Shown one piece after another: positions 1 to 9,546 of a stretch of 64,000 bases of DNA (the first letter of the stretch is position 1; every line of letters begins with the position of its first letter). Location of the stretch: positions 3,038,001 through 3,102,000 of the forward strand of contig JADLSH010000220.1 in the NCBI GenBank assembly GCA_016169945.1, written 5' to 3'. The stretch is from Trachythela sp. YZ-2020. Lineage: Eukaryota; Cnidaria; Anthozoa; Malacalcyonacea; Clavulariidae. Position numbers and translations under genes: made by a program. The notes under the pieces are model-generated. The model ran no database searches and was not told the DNA's origin. It was given only the letters and a program-made list of their open reading frames with translations.

Positions 1-734
1 GTTAATATTCTATAGCTCAAAATGTTAATCTTTTCATTTTTTCCATTTCTGACACAAATTTATAATTTTATGTTACCATGGCAACCATTGATATCGTTCG
101 CGCTTGTTCGCGTGAGTATAATAACAATATTTTTGAACTACAGTTCGAAGAATGTATGTATTTAAAGCAGTTTAGTATTTCTTACACTTGTTGAATTTTT
201 ATTTAAGGATAGTTCCTTGTCGAGAAATTGTTATGACTAGCTTTTAAACAAGATAGAGTGTCCAGATTTAACTCCGACTTTTGCTGGAGACCGATAACTA
301 AACATGCCCTATGTGCTGTAGCTGTCATGAAGAATAAACAGGAAATTGCAAAACAACGACCAACGTATATGAATCTTTAATAACGGCAACAAACAATTAC
401 GCTTATAAAATGGACAAATTAGATTGGCTTATGACCATAGTATTGGCGTGTATTCCTAGGCAACATACATATTTCTATATTTGCATCTTGTATAAAACGC
501 CACTAACAAGTTAATGAATGTTGGCTGCAGAGGCGTTGCCAAGGTGATGGCACACATCTATTAATGGGTATATATGGTCGGTTCATAGCCCTGTACATTG
601 TTTTCTTGTAGGTAAATATTGGGATGACGTACATGATTGTGTACTCGCTGATCTGATTATAGCGGAGTGCCACAGGGTTTATCAAAAATTAGGTAATCCA
701 ACTTTAGCATGTGATCGTGCGTTTATTATTAGTT
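1..734. other. No gene recognised
   Basis: AT-rich sequence with only short open frames that lack splice context or recognisable similarity. I see no repeat structure beyond homopolymer tracts. Confidence 0.5.
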
Positions 735-855
735 AGAACGTGCGGTGCCAGTGTGCGTAGAGCATAACGAAGATTCGGCAGTTGAGTTGTGTAAAACTGC
801 CTGAAAATGCAATAAGAACTTCGACGTTTCGAGCGAAGGGCCTTGGTTAGAGTGG
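735..855 (-). mobile_element. Penelope-like element terminal fragment
   Basis: Shares a long block with 22445-22530, 23195-23330 and 55180-55300. The common parts are a GTGCGGTGCCAGTGT motif, then ACGAAGATTCGGC, then a CTGAAAA run, then CGACGTTTCGAGCGAAGG. At 55 kb the same block sits just 3' of a recognisable Penelope-like coding region, so I read this as an isolated 3' end. The reverse strand carries the CTCGAAACGTCG part of a hammerhead-like core, but the CTGA(N)GA box is missing here. Confidence 0.5.
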
Positions 856-859
856 ACGA

Positions 860-1439
860 CGAAGTTGTATTTTTCAGGTAGTTTTGCAAAATGCCAATAA
901 ATATCAAACTCTTAGCTGTCAATTAAATCAGATATTTTTCGTATCATTACGATCAAAATGGTCAAATACGATACGATAAAAATTTACTGGTTGAAAAAGC
1001 ATTTATTCACCATTGAGAATTGAGTGAAAATTTATTTTCTACCTATTGAAATTATTCTAATTTCGAATTCAAACTTATGAATGTTAATAAGAGTAGTAAC
1101 CCATGGGTTATTTATCAAGTCTTGGTAATACAAAAAAAACGTTCAAACTGGATTGACAATGCTCACCGTTTCACAAATAGGCAACCATCATTTGGGAAAA
1201 TTAATGGTCGAAGGGCGTTCAATTCCCAAAAGTGGAAAACTGTGATTTCGACCACTCTTTTTTCACCGGATCGTATTGGGCCCATTTTGTTCGCAGTTAT
1301 ACAAAATAGGTGATATTTGAGAGCTAAAACCCCCCATCTATGCTCGTATGAAAATGTAAATCAATCAAAAATCTTAATTTAAATATGTGTACGTGCGATA
1401 GTATGCCAAAGCAGGGTTATTATTTTTGGATAATTATTC
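860..1439. other. No gene recognised
   Basis: AT-rich. An open frame at 1077-1313 has low-complexity, non-protein-like composition and no splice signals. Nothing else seen. Confidence 0.45.
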
Positions 1440-2240
1440 AATATTGTTTTCGTGTGATTAAGAGATTAACATGCTGGTGTACTCGAGTCTGTTGATAACG
1501 GTGTGCATAAACTACAGTTTTTTAGTGACTATGACCTGGCATTAAGCCTGTATATTGTTTTCCTGTTGTTAAGAGACTGGGATTAACATGCTGGTGGATA
1601 CTCGCTTGAAAAATAAGGACTCTATGTTTACTTAGTTTAGACATGTTCAAACTAGGTCAATATAGAGTCCTGAGGGATTCGTTATTTTATTCGATAAAAA
1701 TTCGTCAGTGCTTTGAAAATCAAGTCCACCTTTACCATACGTCTCTAATGTCAGCTCAACAGTGTTGAACACATCATCCTTATAGTGCAAGATATCTATC
1801 GCAGCAGATATAGACGAGGCGGTTAATGGAAATACATCTATTACTTCAAATACAGCTTTACACATCTCCGACATAGCGTAGGCATCGAACAATCTGACAC
1901 GCTGGAAAATTAAACAGAAACGTTTCTTTAATAGAAGCAATCAGCTAACGCGCGTGTTTATGCTCGTTAATTGCTGCGCAAAATAATTCACGCGCTTACA
2001 TGATTTAAATGCATGGTTATGTTTGTTCCATTCTATTCTTAAGAGGGCCGCTAGAGAGAATACATTATTTGTAATTGGGTTACCTCTCTAAGTATAGCTT
2101 TTCTATATATCTATCTTATATATCTAACGTCATAATAGTGCTACTCCGAAAGTGTGAGATACTGTAGTTGGTGACGGGCATACACATGCGTTAGCAGATT
2201 AGGACAAAAATACGGGACGGATAATTCTTCATTAAGATGA
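1440..2240. repeat. Duplicated block, partner at 52800-53610
   Basis: The block, including the last exon of the SGNH-type gene and its 3' flank, recurs in the same orientation at 52800-53610. Shared landmarks are the CTGGGATTAACATG stretch, the exon itself, the AGAGGGCCGCTAG motif and the GGGACGGATAATTCTTCATTA end. The microsatellite starting at 2252 is not in the partner, so the end of homology is well marked. Confidence 0.8.
1647..1901 (-). CDS. Last exon of an NXPE/PC-esterase-like SGNH hydrolase gene
   Basis: Reads from a consensus acceptor (TTTTCCAG, cut after 1902) in phase 0 to a TGA at 1647-1649. The peptide starts RVRLFDAYAMSEM, contains DVFPLTAS and then D-I-L-H. That layout matches the last block of SGNH/PC-esterase domains (as in NXPE proteins), where an Asp and a His three residues later complete the catalytic triad with the Ser of the GDS box. 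The GDS box lies in the exon at 2750-3242 on the same strand. Members of this family act on acyl esters, often on glycans, and usually enter the secretory pathway; the substrate here is unknown. No donor in the upstream exon joins this one in frame, so a small middle exon is missing from my reading or the gene is damaged. A decayed duplicate is at 52980-53290. Confidence 0.65.
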   Translation of the reverse strand, partial: RVRLFDAYAMSEMCKAVFEVIDVFPLTASSISAAIDILHYKDDVFNTVELTLETYGKGGLDFQSTDEFLSNKITNPSGLYIDLV

Positions 2241-2251
2241 GTTATCTATCT

Positions 2252-2363
2252 GACAGACAGACAGATAGTTAGATAGATAGATAGATAGATAGATACAGAT
2301 AGATAGATAAATAGATAGATACAGATAGATAGATAGACGCATGGATAGATGGATAGATAGATA
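2252..2363. repeat. GATA-type microsatellite
   Basis: GACA and GATA tetranucleotides with a few ACAGATA interruptions. The long YLSI-type open frame across it is a by-product of the repeat. It lies in the presumed intron of the SGNH gene. Confidence 0.95.
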
Positions 2364-2749
2364 ATCTGACAGATCATCCGTCTTAATGTAAGTATAAGAC
2401 AACCTATCCAGGGAACTCATTAGAATAGTGAGATCTAAACTGGCAATGGTACTGGAAACAAATCATGCCTGATCTTTTCTAAGCATATGGTCCGCAAAGA
2501 CAAACTATCTGGATAGCTCGTCTACTCTTACGAATTTTCTTGCGTGCGTATTCCGTCATAAGGGATGATCCCTCTTTGTGTACAAATACGCCACTATAGG
2601 AAAATATGGGCATGATTTGTTACAAGAACCAAAGTCAACTCGTCTGGATAGTTCGTGCTGTGTTTTCATTAAGGGTAAGACGATTCGTTGGAATAAATCA
2701 AGCTAGTGAAGAAAATGTCACCGTCTCTTACTGGTTCAGTAAGAAATCT

Positions 2750-3242
2750 TCACTTGGTCTCATTTCGGGGTGATTTCTCTTTTCCTGTACGTATTGACGT
2801 ACTTGTCTTCCAAATCACGCTTACATTTCTTTCCAATTCTTTCTCGTGGTCGCTCAGCATTTGAATGACGTCATCGATCAACTTTTGAAAAGTTGTAAAC
2901 TTTATGGTAGGTGGGTAATGTAATCCTAAGTTCAAAACCAGTAAGCTACGTGGACCTTTCATGCGTGTATCACGAAGAACATTTCCAATGGAGCTAAGTA
3001 TTATATTCGGTTGAAAATCAAAATTGTCATTTAACGATTTTCCTAGCGCCTCGTTGCCTCCAGGAAGTTGGTACACCCAATTATAAGTGCGAATGCAGTA
3101 CGCGAATACTTTCTTGCACATGGATTTCCTTAAAATTGAGCGATAAAATCGCAGCGCTAAAGAATCCCCAAAATCCACAATGCTCCCCTGCGAGGTGTTG
3201 ACTTCTGCGATGTGGAGATTATTTCTCTTTGTTGGCCGTTTG
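2750..3242 (-). CDS. Internal exon of an NXPE/PC-esterase-like SGNH hydrolase gene
   Basis: Opens after an acceptor ending TATAG (AG complementary to 3243-3244) and stays open to a stop at 2750. The reading passes through VNTSQGSIVDFGDSLALRFY, so a GDS box (the nucleophile Ser of SGNH hydrolases) sits about 20 residues into the exon. It continues through LLVLNLGLHY, typical of the middle of PC-esterase domains, and VIWKTSTSI, which fits the strand before the last block. The true donor is somewhere near 2775-2800; GTACGT and GTACAG are candidates but neither joins the exon at 1647-1901 in phase. Upstream exons (signal peptide or membrane anchor) should lie beyond 3243 but were not found, and a mobile element starts at 3487. 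Fold and family are fairly clear; substrate and completeness are not. Confidence 0.65.
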
Positions 3243-3486
3243 CTATAAAAAGTTAAAAAAACCCCATTATTTTTAAACTGGATATCCCTAGCTCTATTAG
3301 CTCTATTCTGCCATCTTAGAGGTCCAGTAAGGACGATCCTTAACTAAGCTAACTTGATATATACTGGATAGTCATATCAGTTCTAAATGGTTCTGTATAA
3401 GGTCCAGTAAAGGCCATTAAACAACTAGTCTCCGAAAGCGAATTGACTATGAGCAGCAACCGTAGTCGTCGTCGTCGTCATAGTAG

Positions 3487-4075
3487 TCCCCGAGCCGGTG
3501 CGAAGCGCCGTGCGAGGGTACTAATTCCGCTCGGATATTTACACCCGGGTATGTGAGAACATAGCTGATTCCAAAGTTGTCCGCCATTATGTCATGGACG
3601 AACATGATTTTCTACTTTATGCGCATGCGCGAGTTTAGGCCGAGAAAAAACTTTTTTCAAATATATTTTTGCTCATTCTTTTGTGCTCATGAGTCGGGAA
3701 ATAATAGAGACAAAACAAAGATAAATGAAAATTTTGTACAGGACTTTCACTTACTAAAGTCAACAGGAAAAGAAATCAGTCAAAAGACCGGCGAGAAAGG
3801 ACAAGGTTTTCGAGTTTTAAAACGCGTAAGTGTCTATTTTGCATACTTGCTTTTGCAGTTTTGCCGTCAATTGGCATGCACTATAGTTTATGGTTTTCAA
3901 AATGCGTGGTTCATTCTGTGTGGTCAATACAACATTGATTAATCTTAAAAAGTGTTTTAATATTAATTCAAATGCGTTATAGAATAAGAAACAACATATT
4001 TAATCTCAAAAACTTCATGGTATAAAAATACTGTTCAAAAAACAGTTGAAGTTTTATGGCAATTTTGAAAGGTTT
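3487..4075 (+). mobile_element. Dispersed element, copy A (partner 39549-40228)
   Basis: Starts with the GC-rich end CCCCGAGCC...GCGAAGCGCC...GAGGGTACTAATTCCG and an ACCCGGGTATGTGAG stretch. It then runs through GCGCATGCGCGAGTT to a tail with CTGTTCAAAAAACAGTTGAAG. The whole stretch reappears reverse-complemented at 39549-40228, and the GC-rich end alone at 45838-45930. No convincing protein is encoded, so I take it as a non-autonomous DNA element with a palindromic GC-rich terminus. The open frame at 3577-3942 is not preserved as protein in copy B. Confidence 0.65.
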
Positions 4076-4354
4076 TCTGAGACGTCTCAGATTACATTTT
4101 AGAGTAAATCAAAGCTAAAAGAGTACGTAATTACATAGCTACTTTATATAGTTGGGCAATTGATAATTTTACAGTGAAAAGTACAAACCTTATCACTATT
4201 TTTCCATTTTGTACAAAAAAATAAAATAAATATACGACCGGTTGCGTGTTACCATGGTTACAGTGATCAACTCAGTACTTCATGTTACAATAGCTTTTGG
4301 AGAGTTTAATTGCTTGGTTCTAATGGGCGAGGGGGTTCTGCATGAATGTATTTC

Positions 4355-4384
4355 TAGTAGTAGTAGTAGTAGTACTAGTAGTAC

Positions 4385-4432
<48 letters not shown>
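4355..4432. repeat. TAG trinucleotide microsatellite
   Basis: Nearly perfect (TAG)n with two ACTAG variants near the start. It gives a poly-Ser open frame that should not be taken as coding. Confidence 0.95.
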
Positions 4433-4573
4433 ACGCTTTATTTCAGGAGGGTAACATTATTACAAGTATTCTTCCTAATGGCTCTCAACCATAAAAAGAA
4501 TATATAAATGTAACTATATTTACAACTATATACTTAATATGTTACAATATAATTAATAATAACCATTATTTAA

Positions 4574-4862
4574 CAATTATTCGCCGAAGGCGAGGTGAAT
4601 ATCGGTGAATAAAAACCGAGACGAAGTCGAGGTTTTTATTCACCGATATTCACCGAGCCTGAGGCGAATAATTGTTTTAGTAAAATTACATAGGTGATTA
4701 TTTGGAAAAAAATAAAAAATGCACATTTCAAATATATTTTAATTGAATATTTACGATAAAAGCGGCTTAAAAACGCTTTAGGTGATTATCGCGTATTAAT
4801 CCGAGGTAGCGCAGCCAATCTGCGTTGAGAATTTTCAATAATCACCTATGTAATTTTACTAA
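4574..4862. repeat. Nested foldback element (TTCACCGATA family)
   Basis: An inner palindrome at 4574-4674 has arms of about 45 bases pairing CAATTATTCGCC with GGCGAATAATTG and holding TTCACCGATATTCACC. Directly after it, TTAGTAAAATTACATAGGTG (about 4676-4704) is mirrored at about 4834-4862, giving a second, wider inverted repeat. Relatives occur at 25856-25930 and 31705-31800. Confidence 0.8.
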
Positions 4863-4879
4863 TATTAATTATTGCAATT

Positions 4880-5330
4880 ATTGCAAGAAAGTCTTCAAGA
4901 TGGTTAACTTTCTCATTGAATTGTACGATATATTTTTTTCAATTGATTTGGATGGTAGTCCAATTATTTCTTTTAATTCTGATGGAAGCGAGTTAAAAAC
5001 CGAATTTACTCTAGGTAATTTCTCAAATTGATTAAAGATGATCTTGTGCTAAATTCATGGTTATCACCTGAGAACGTAAATAAATTCCGTAGATCAATAG
5101 GCATTGATGATTTTAAGTAGCTAAATACAGTTAGAATTTTCTTCATTTTCATGATATTTTGAATTGGAATCCATTTAAGTGCACGGAACAATGCAACTGA
5201 TGGAGTATCAACGCCGACATCGGGGATTAGATAAGCCGCTCGTTTTTGAAGCTTTAGAAGGTCGTCGATTAAATCCTTCCTTACGCGGACAATTCTAGAC
5301 TGTCTTTGAGCATGGTATAAAATATCATTT
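4880..5330 (-). pseudogene. LINE reverse transcriptase C-terminal fragment
   Basis: Reverse-strand translation reads DLIDDLLKLQKRAAYLIPD, then FRALKWIPIQ, FTFSGDNHEFSTRSS and finally FNSLPSELKE. This is the standard order at the C-terminal end of CR1/L2/jockey-type LINE ORF2: a KLQKRA motif, an LxWLPI-like motif, a TR(S)S motif and a WNSLP-like motif. It lacks the polymerase core and is broken by stops, so it is a dead 5'-truncated copy. The nested foldback at 4574-4862 abuts its 3' side. Confidence 0.75.
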
Positions 5331-5339
5331 TAGAATCTT

Positions 5340-5695
5340 TAGTTGGCAACAAGTCGAAGCTAGATTTTGAACATTATAAAAGATAATACTGAACCTAAAT
5401 ACGTAAAAACAGACTAAAAGAAAGCTTAGACACTGGTTAACAACATACGTACTGTTTGAATTTCAAAGACTTACAATTATAATGAAAAAGTTGTGGTTTC
5501 TTTGCAGAAAAGTCTCGAAAATAACTTCCCGCGGCTTGTTTCAAAATTTTACCGGGTCACGAAGATTCCACGCGTGAGACGCGATGATGACATCTGATCT
5601 ATATAGATCGTGTTTTAAACTGTACTAACTGTAGGGAGCCACCTTAAATGTGAATAAATTAAATTCACATGGAATATAATTATGTATTTCGCAAA
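5340..5695. other. No gene recognised
   Basis: AT-rich; nothing supported between the LINE fragment and the 20-bp tandem repeat. Confidence 0.5.
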
Positions 5696-5766
5696 GCGAA
5701 TAAATGAAATTCAATGCGAATAAATGAAATTCAATGCGAATATATGAAATTCAATGCAAATAAATG
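5696..5766. repeat. 20-bp tandem repeat, about 3.5 copies
   Basis: Three full units of GCGAATAAATGAAATTCAAT (5696, 5716, 5736) with one A-to-T change in the third, followed by a diverging half unit. Confidence 0.95.
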
Positions 5767-5965
5767 GCGTACTTGAATACGAAGCACGTGATAAATACAA
5801 AAAAACAAATTATTGCTGGATATGATCATTTCTACCGCAATTGTTCGATCATTTTCACATTGTAATGTCGTCTACAAGACTCGTGATTAAAATTAAATAA
5901 ATTGGAGGAACTGTTAGCGAATTCCTGAATGAGCTATTCAATATAATATCCATACCCCTTTTACT

Positions 5966-6265
5966 TGAAGATTTCCAGCCTGAAAATTTCTTACACGTGA
6001 GGGATTTTCCAGGTTCGTTGAAAATCTCTTACACTTGAGGATTTCCAGCCTGAAATTCGGCTCTTAGTCGAGAGGATTTCCAGCCTGAAAGTCCCTTCCA
6101 CAGGAGAAATTCTACTTCATACAATGCTACCCCTGAGCATTTCCAGCTTGAAATTGTTTACACCTGGGGATTTTTCCAGCATGAAAATCCTTTACAGCTG
6201 AGAAATCCACTCCTTAAAATGCTTATCCCTGAGGAGTTACAGCCTGAAAATGTATACACCTGATG
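5966..6265. repeat. Degenerate 30-50 bp tandem repeat
   Basis: At least seven variants of GATTTCCAGCCTGAAA followed by a TTACACxTGAG-like segment at uneven spacing. An old minisatellite with strong divergence between units. Confidence 0.75.
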
Positions 6266-6715
6266 CGATCATTTGTTTTTATTTTTGTGGTTTGAAGCCG
6301 TCAGGCACAGGCACACTGGAATGCTGCATGTAAGCCTAAGCGTTAAGGCAGCCTATGTATTTCCATAGGCCCAGCGACATGCACTCCATAGGTATGCATG
6401 GAGCGTCTTGTTAATAAACAACTTGGAATGCAAAACGTAAGGGAGATTGTGTACCTGTAGGTTGGTTCATGTGTGTATAAAGATAATCTAAAAATAAGTT
6501 TATACTTCTTGAAACATTTGAGTTAATGCCAATTTGGTAGCATTTACTACATTTTAGGTAACCTAGTTCTAAAATTCTGGGGAAGATAGCAAGTCTAGCT
6601 ACGTCAATGACACATCTTGAAACTGCGATCTATTCACAGTTGCAAAATCTTAACCAGTTGCTAAAAGCTATTCGGCAATAACGTCTAAATGTCACAAGGA
6701 CACTTAACATTTATA
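6266..6715. other. No gene recognised
   Basis: Contains a slightly GC-richer stretch at 6290-6410 (AAGCCGTCAGGCACAGG...) with short direct motifs, but no open frame or RNA fold I can support. Confidence 0.4.
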
Positions 6716-6842
6716 GACCCTATGCTCGGGGGATTCGGCGAAATATTACTCGAAGAGATGAATTTCCCATCGGCGAAGCCCGACGGAAATTCATCACTTG
6801 GAGTAATATTTCGCCAAATCCCCACGCGGAGGGTCTATAAAT
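6716..6842. repeat. Foldback element with CpG-rich core
   Basis: TTTATAGACCCT...GGATTCGGCGAAATATTACT pairs with AGTAATATTTCGCCAAATCC...AGGGTCTATAAA. The arms are about 50 bases around an inner GAATTT/AAATTC stem containing ATCGGCGAAGCCCGA. This is the same general architecture as the foldbacks at 49690, 58306 and 61535. Confidence 0.85.
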
Positions 6843-6952
6843 GATTTATTATACCGAACAAGAAAGTATTTATACTAGGCTAGCAGAATAGAAAGACATG
6901 GCTTGGTATCAACATTTTATTTACATTCGGCCATGCATGTATTTAATAGGTT

Positions 6953-7104
6953 CTACAGGCGACAACCGTAATATCCGAGCCTCATTGTATACGTAGGAGA
7001 ACCTTCCAAGATTCAGGCCACAGACGCATGTACCGAGCATGAACAGGACTTTTGACTGTGTCGGCAAGAATTTAGTTTTTGATCGCTGTTTATACTTGAA
7101 AAAC
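6953..7104 (-). pseudogene. Decayed last exon of a discoidin-domain gene
   Basis: The reverse strand matches the last exon of the discoidin gene (26203-26346) almost base for base in blocks: GTTTTTCAAG, CTCGGTACATGCGTCTGTGG, CAATGAGGCTCG and TATTACGGTTGTCG ending in CTGTAG. The phase used by the intact gene meets a stop after four codons, and the middle carries small indels, so it cannot encode the domain end. It is oriented opposite to the intact gene, and the 2.9-kb tandem array starts 120 bases further on, so any upstream exons of this paralogue have been replaced or displaced by the array. Confidence 0.8.
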
Positions 7105-8040
7105 TTAAACAAATAATATCAAGTGACTCGCTTACTATATATTTTAATAAAACACTTCCTTAACAGTATTATACACACTATATTTAGTCTAGAAAAATTA
7201 CAAATAGACAGAGTATATAACTAATTGTTAGGCACAATAACTACAGAATAATTAGTATACTATAAATATACAATAAAAACACTATTAAAAACCAAAATAT
7301 ACCATAAACAATTATGTTTCAAAAAGTTCGATAATCCATAACACTTGGAAAATATTAGCCAAAAAAATTAATCCAGAAATAGATGAAAAGGTCGTGTGCG
7401 TCACTTCATATCTCTAGGGCAATTTCTTTGTTTTCCCCCGACTATGGTGGCCCAGCGTTACCATAGCGATATATATGTAGATTTAGAATATGTGCAAAAA
7501 ATTAGAAAATATTAAATAAGATTAAATAAAAATAAATTAGAAAATAAACTAAACCGTATAAAAAGAAAAAGAAATAATGAAAAAAAAGAAAAATTGATCA
7601 AAGGAAAACAAAAATTCAAATATAAGAAAACCGAAAAAAAATAACTAAATGCAAAACAAAAAAGTAAAACAACAAGCAAAACATAATAAAAAACGATTAA
7701 GAGAACAACATTGAAAATTTCAAGACATTTGATTTTCAATTTAATTTTGATTTTGCTATGATAACGATTGGCCATCGAAACATGTCAATTTCAAATTGAA
7801 AATCAATTTCAAATGTTGTGATGGCCCAGCGTTTCCATAGCCCAGGATATCGCTGGTCAGCGGCTGCCTCCTTGTCACATCACATGGAAATTTTTATAAA
7901 TACATGGAATCAAAATGAATCACAGTGCATAGAATACTTTGAATATTCATGAAAATATTTGCAAATACGGCAAGGTAAATGAAAATTTGTTGATCGATTT
8001 TCCTAACTTTCATTTTGTGATGTATATTTGACCGTTTGTG

Positions 8041-8350
8041 ATATGAGAAGGCAAGCAGTTTGGAATGATCTTCAAGCAAAAATGAGTGGAAAGAGGACTC
8101 GTACTGATGCCATGTCAGGGCGAAAGAAGAAGGGCGGATCGAGTGCTCCTCATGAGATTATAGTACGCAACGGCTAGCTTCCGAGCCAGACACTAAGCAG
8201 ACATTTAGGCCTGTGCAACCAAACTTAAAGAAACTTGCCTCCAAGCACGTGTGATGTGTTGGTTAAAAACAAAGGACCTTCGTGTACAAACATTGCACAA
8301 ATACCACACCGGAAAGACAAGGTACGATCCAAACTTTTTGAGCCCTAACA
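8041..8350 (+). pseudogene. Captured coding fragment, left arm copy
   Basis: Same sequence as the reverse strand of 9205-9546 but with a deletion removing the REFVNFEYEELS segment and a small insertion near 8165, both breaking the frame. It is the less intact of the two arm copies. It ends, like its partner, at an AAG/GTACGA donor-like site. Confidence 0.55.
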
Positions 8351-8561
8351 TTTCAAATTTTTTTCAGTTTTGTTTAATTGTTGTGTATGAGTCAAATCAA
8401 CCACAACCCCTAGGCACCCCCTACCCCCTAAGCATCCCGAGGGATACGACTTTAGAAAAAAGAAATGGTCAAATGCACAGGAATCTAGTCTGGCATATTT
8501 TGATAATGTAAATAACTGTATTAGGAGTAATATAAAAATGATTTTTTTGCAGTTGATTTCA

Positions 8562-8630
8562 GCAAGTGGTTAGGATGTGTGCCTGCAGGGGCTGTATTGT
8601 GGGTTTAAGTCCTGGTCCGAATGCTTTTTC
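8562..8630 (+). other. tRNA-like (SINE-type) sequence in the foldback loop
   Basis: AGCAAGTGGTTAGGATG followed about 35 bases later by GTGGGTTTAAGTCC resembles the D-arm and T-arm regions of a tRNA, with a box-B-like GGTTTAAGTCC that differs from GGTTCRANNCC at one base. The A box is poor. A degenerate TTAGGG-like stretch (GGTTAGGGTTAG) follows at about 8675. It may be the remnant of a tRNA-derived SINE. Confidence 0.3.
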
Positions 8631-9204
8631 TTAAATTTTTCTTAAACTTTTTCCCAATATTTTTAACTTTCTAAGGTTAGGGTTAGCTGTTGGGCTGGTT
8701 AGAGTTAGAATTGGGGTTAGTACCCATGCCTGCACCCAGTAGAACCAACCACCCTTCCCAGAAAAGGAAATAATTATCACCCTATTCTGTTGCTATTGAC
8801 CCACATTAAAGAATTGCAAGAGTAATACTTGGTATAATGCCAGTTTAAAATGGCAGACCTCTTACAAATAGTGAGAGGAATACAGATTTCAAATTAGGCA
8901 AGTCTGAAGTTCTTCATCATTTTATCAATTTATAATACATATAACTGCTATTTCCTAACCACTTGCTGAAATCAACTGGAAAAAAATCATTTTTATATTA
9001 CTCCTAATACAGTTATTTACATTATCAAAATATGCCAGACTAGATTCCTGTCTTTAACTCCTAGTGCATTTGACCATTTCTTTTTTCTAAAGTCGTATCC
9101 CTCGGGATGCTTAGGGGGTAGGGGGTGCCTAGGGAGGGGGGGTCGTGGTTGATTTGACTCATACACAACAATTAAACAAAACTGAAAAAAAATTGAAATG
9201 TTAG

Positions 9205-9546
9205 GGCTCAAAAAGTTTGGATCGTACCTTGTCTTTCCGGTGTGGTATTTGTGCAATGTTTGTACATGAAGGTCCTTTGTTTGTAACCAACACATCACAC
9301 GTGCTTGGAGGCAAGTTTCTTTAAGTTTGCCAATGACAGTTCCTCGTACTCAAAGTTGACGAATTCCCTAGGTTGCACAGGCCTAAATGTCTGCTTAGTG
9401 TCTGGCTCGGAAGCTAGCCGTTGCACTATAATCTCATGAGGAGCACTCGATCCGCCCTTCTTCTTTCGCCCTGACATGGCATCAGTACGAGTCCTCTTTC
9501 CACTCATTTTTGCTTGAAGATCATTCCAAACTGCTTGCCTTCTCAT
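9205..9546 (-). pseudogene. Captured coding fragment, right arm copy
   Basis: From ATG at 9546 the reverse strand reads MRRQAVWNDLQAKMSGKRTR, a basic RKKKGG patch, then FEYEELSLANLKKLASKHV and a stop. One base out of phase the reading resumes as DVLVTNKGPSCTNIAQIP and HRKDK. It ends at a GTACGA sequence that looks like a splice donor. The split into two frames with protein-like composition suggests a one-base damage in a real exon. I recall similar conserved fragments in cnidarian hypothetical proteins but cannot name a function. It lies inside the inverted arms of the foldback element. Confidence 0.5.

Noticed and set aside
2232..2420. Open frame rich in YLSIYLS
   Set aside because: Translation of the GATA microsatellite only.
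4242..4454. Poly-Ser open frame
   Set aside because: Caused by the TAG microsatellite; no splice or start context.
7512..7775. Hydrophobic Phe/Leu-rich frame, also at 9829-10056
   Set aside because: A/T-rich arm of the foldback element read in the wrong strand; same DNA in both arms, no protein evidence.
8562..8630. Functional tRNA gene
   Set aside because: No acceptor-stem pairing and the A box is poor; kept only as a low-confidence SINE-like remnant.
8650..8760. Telomere repeat tract
   Set aside because: Only a few degenerate TTAGGG-like units inside a foldback loop; not a chromosome end.
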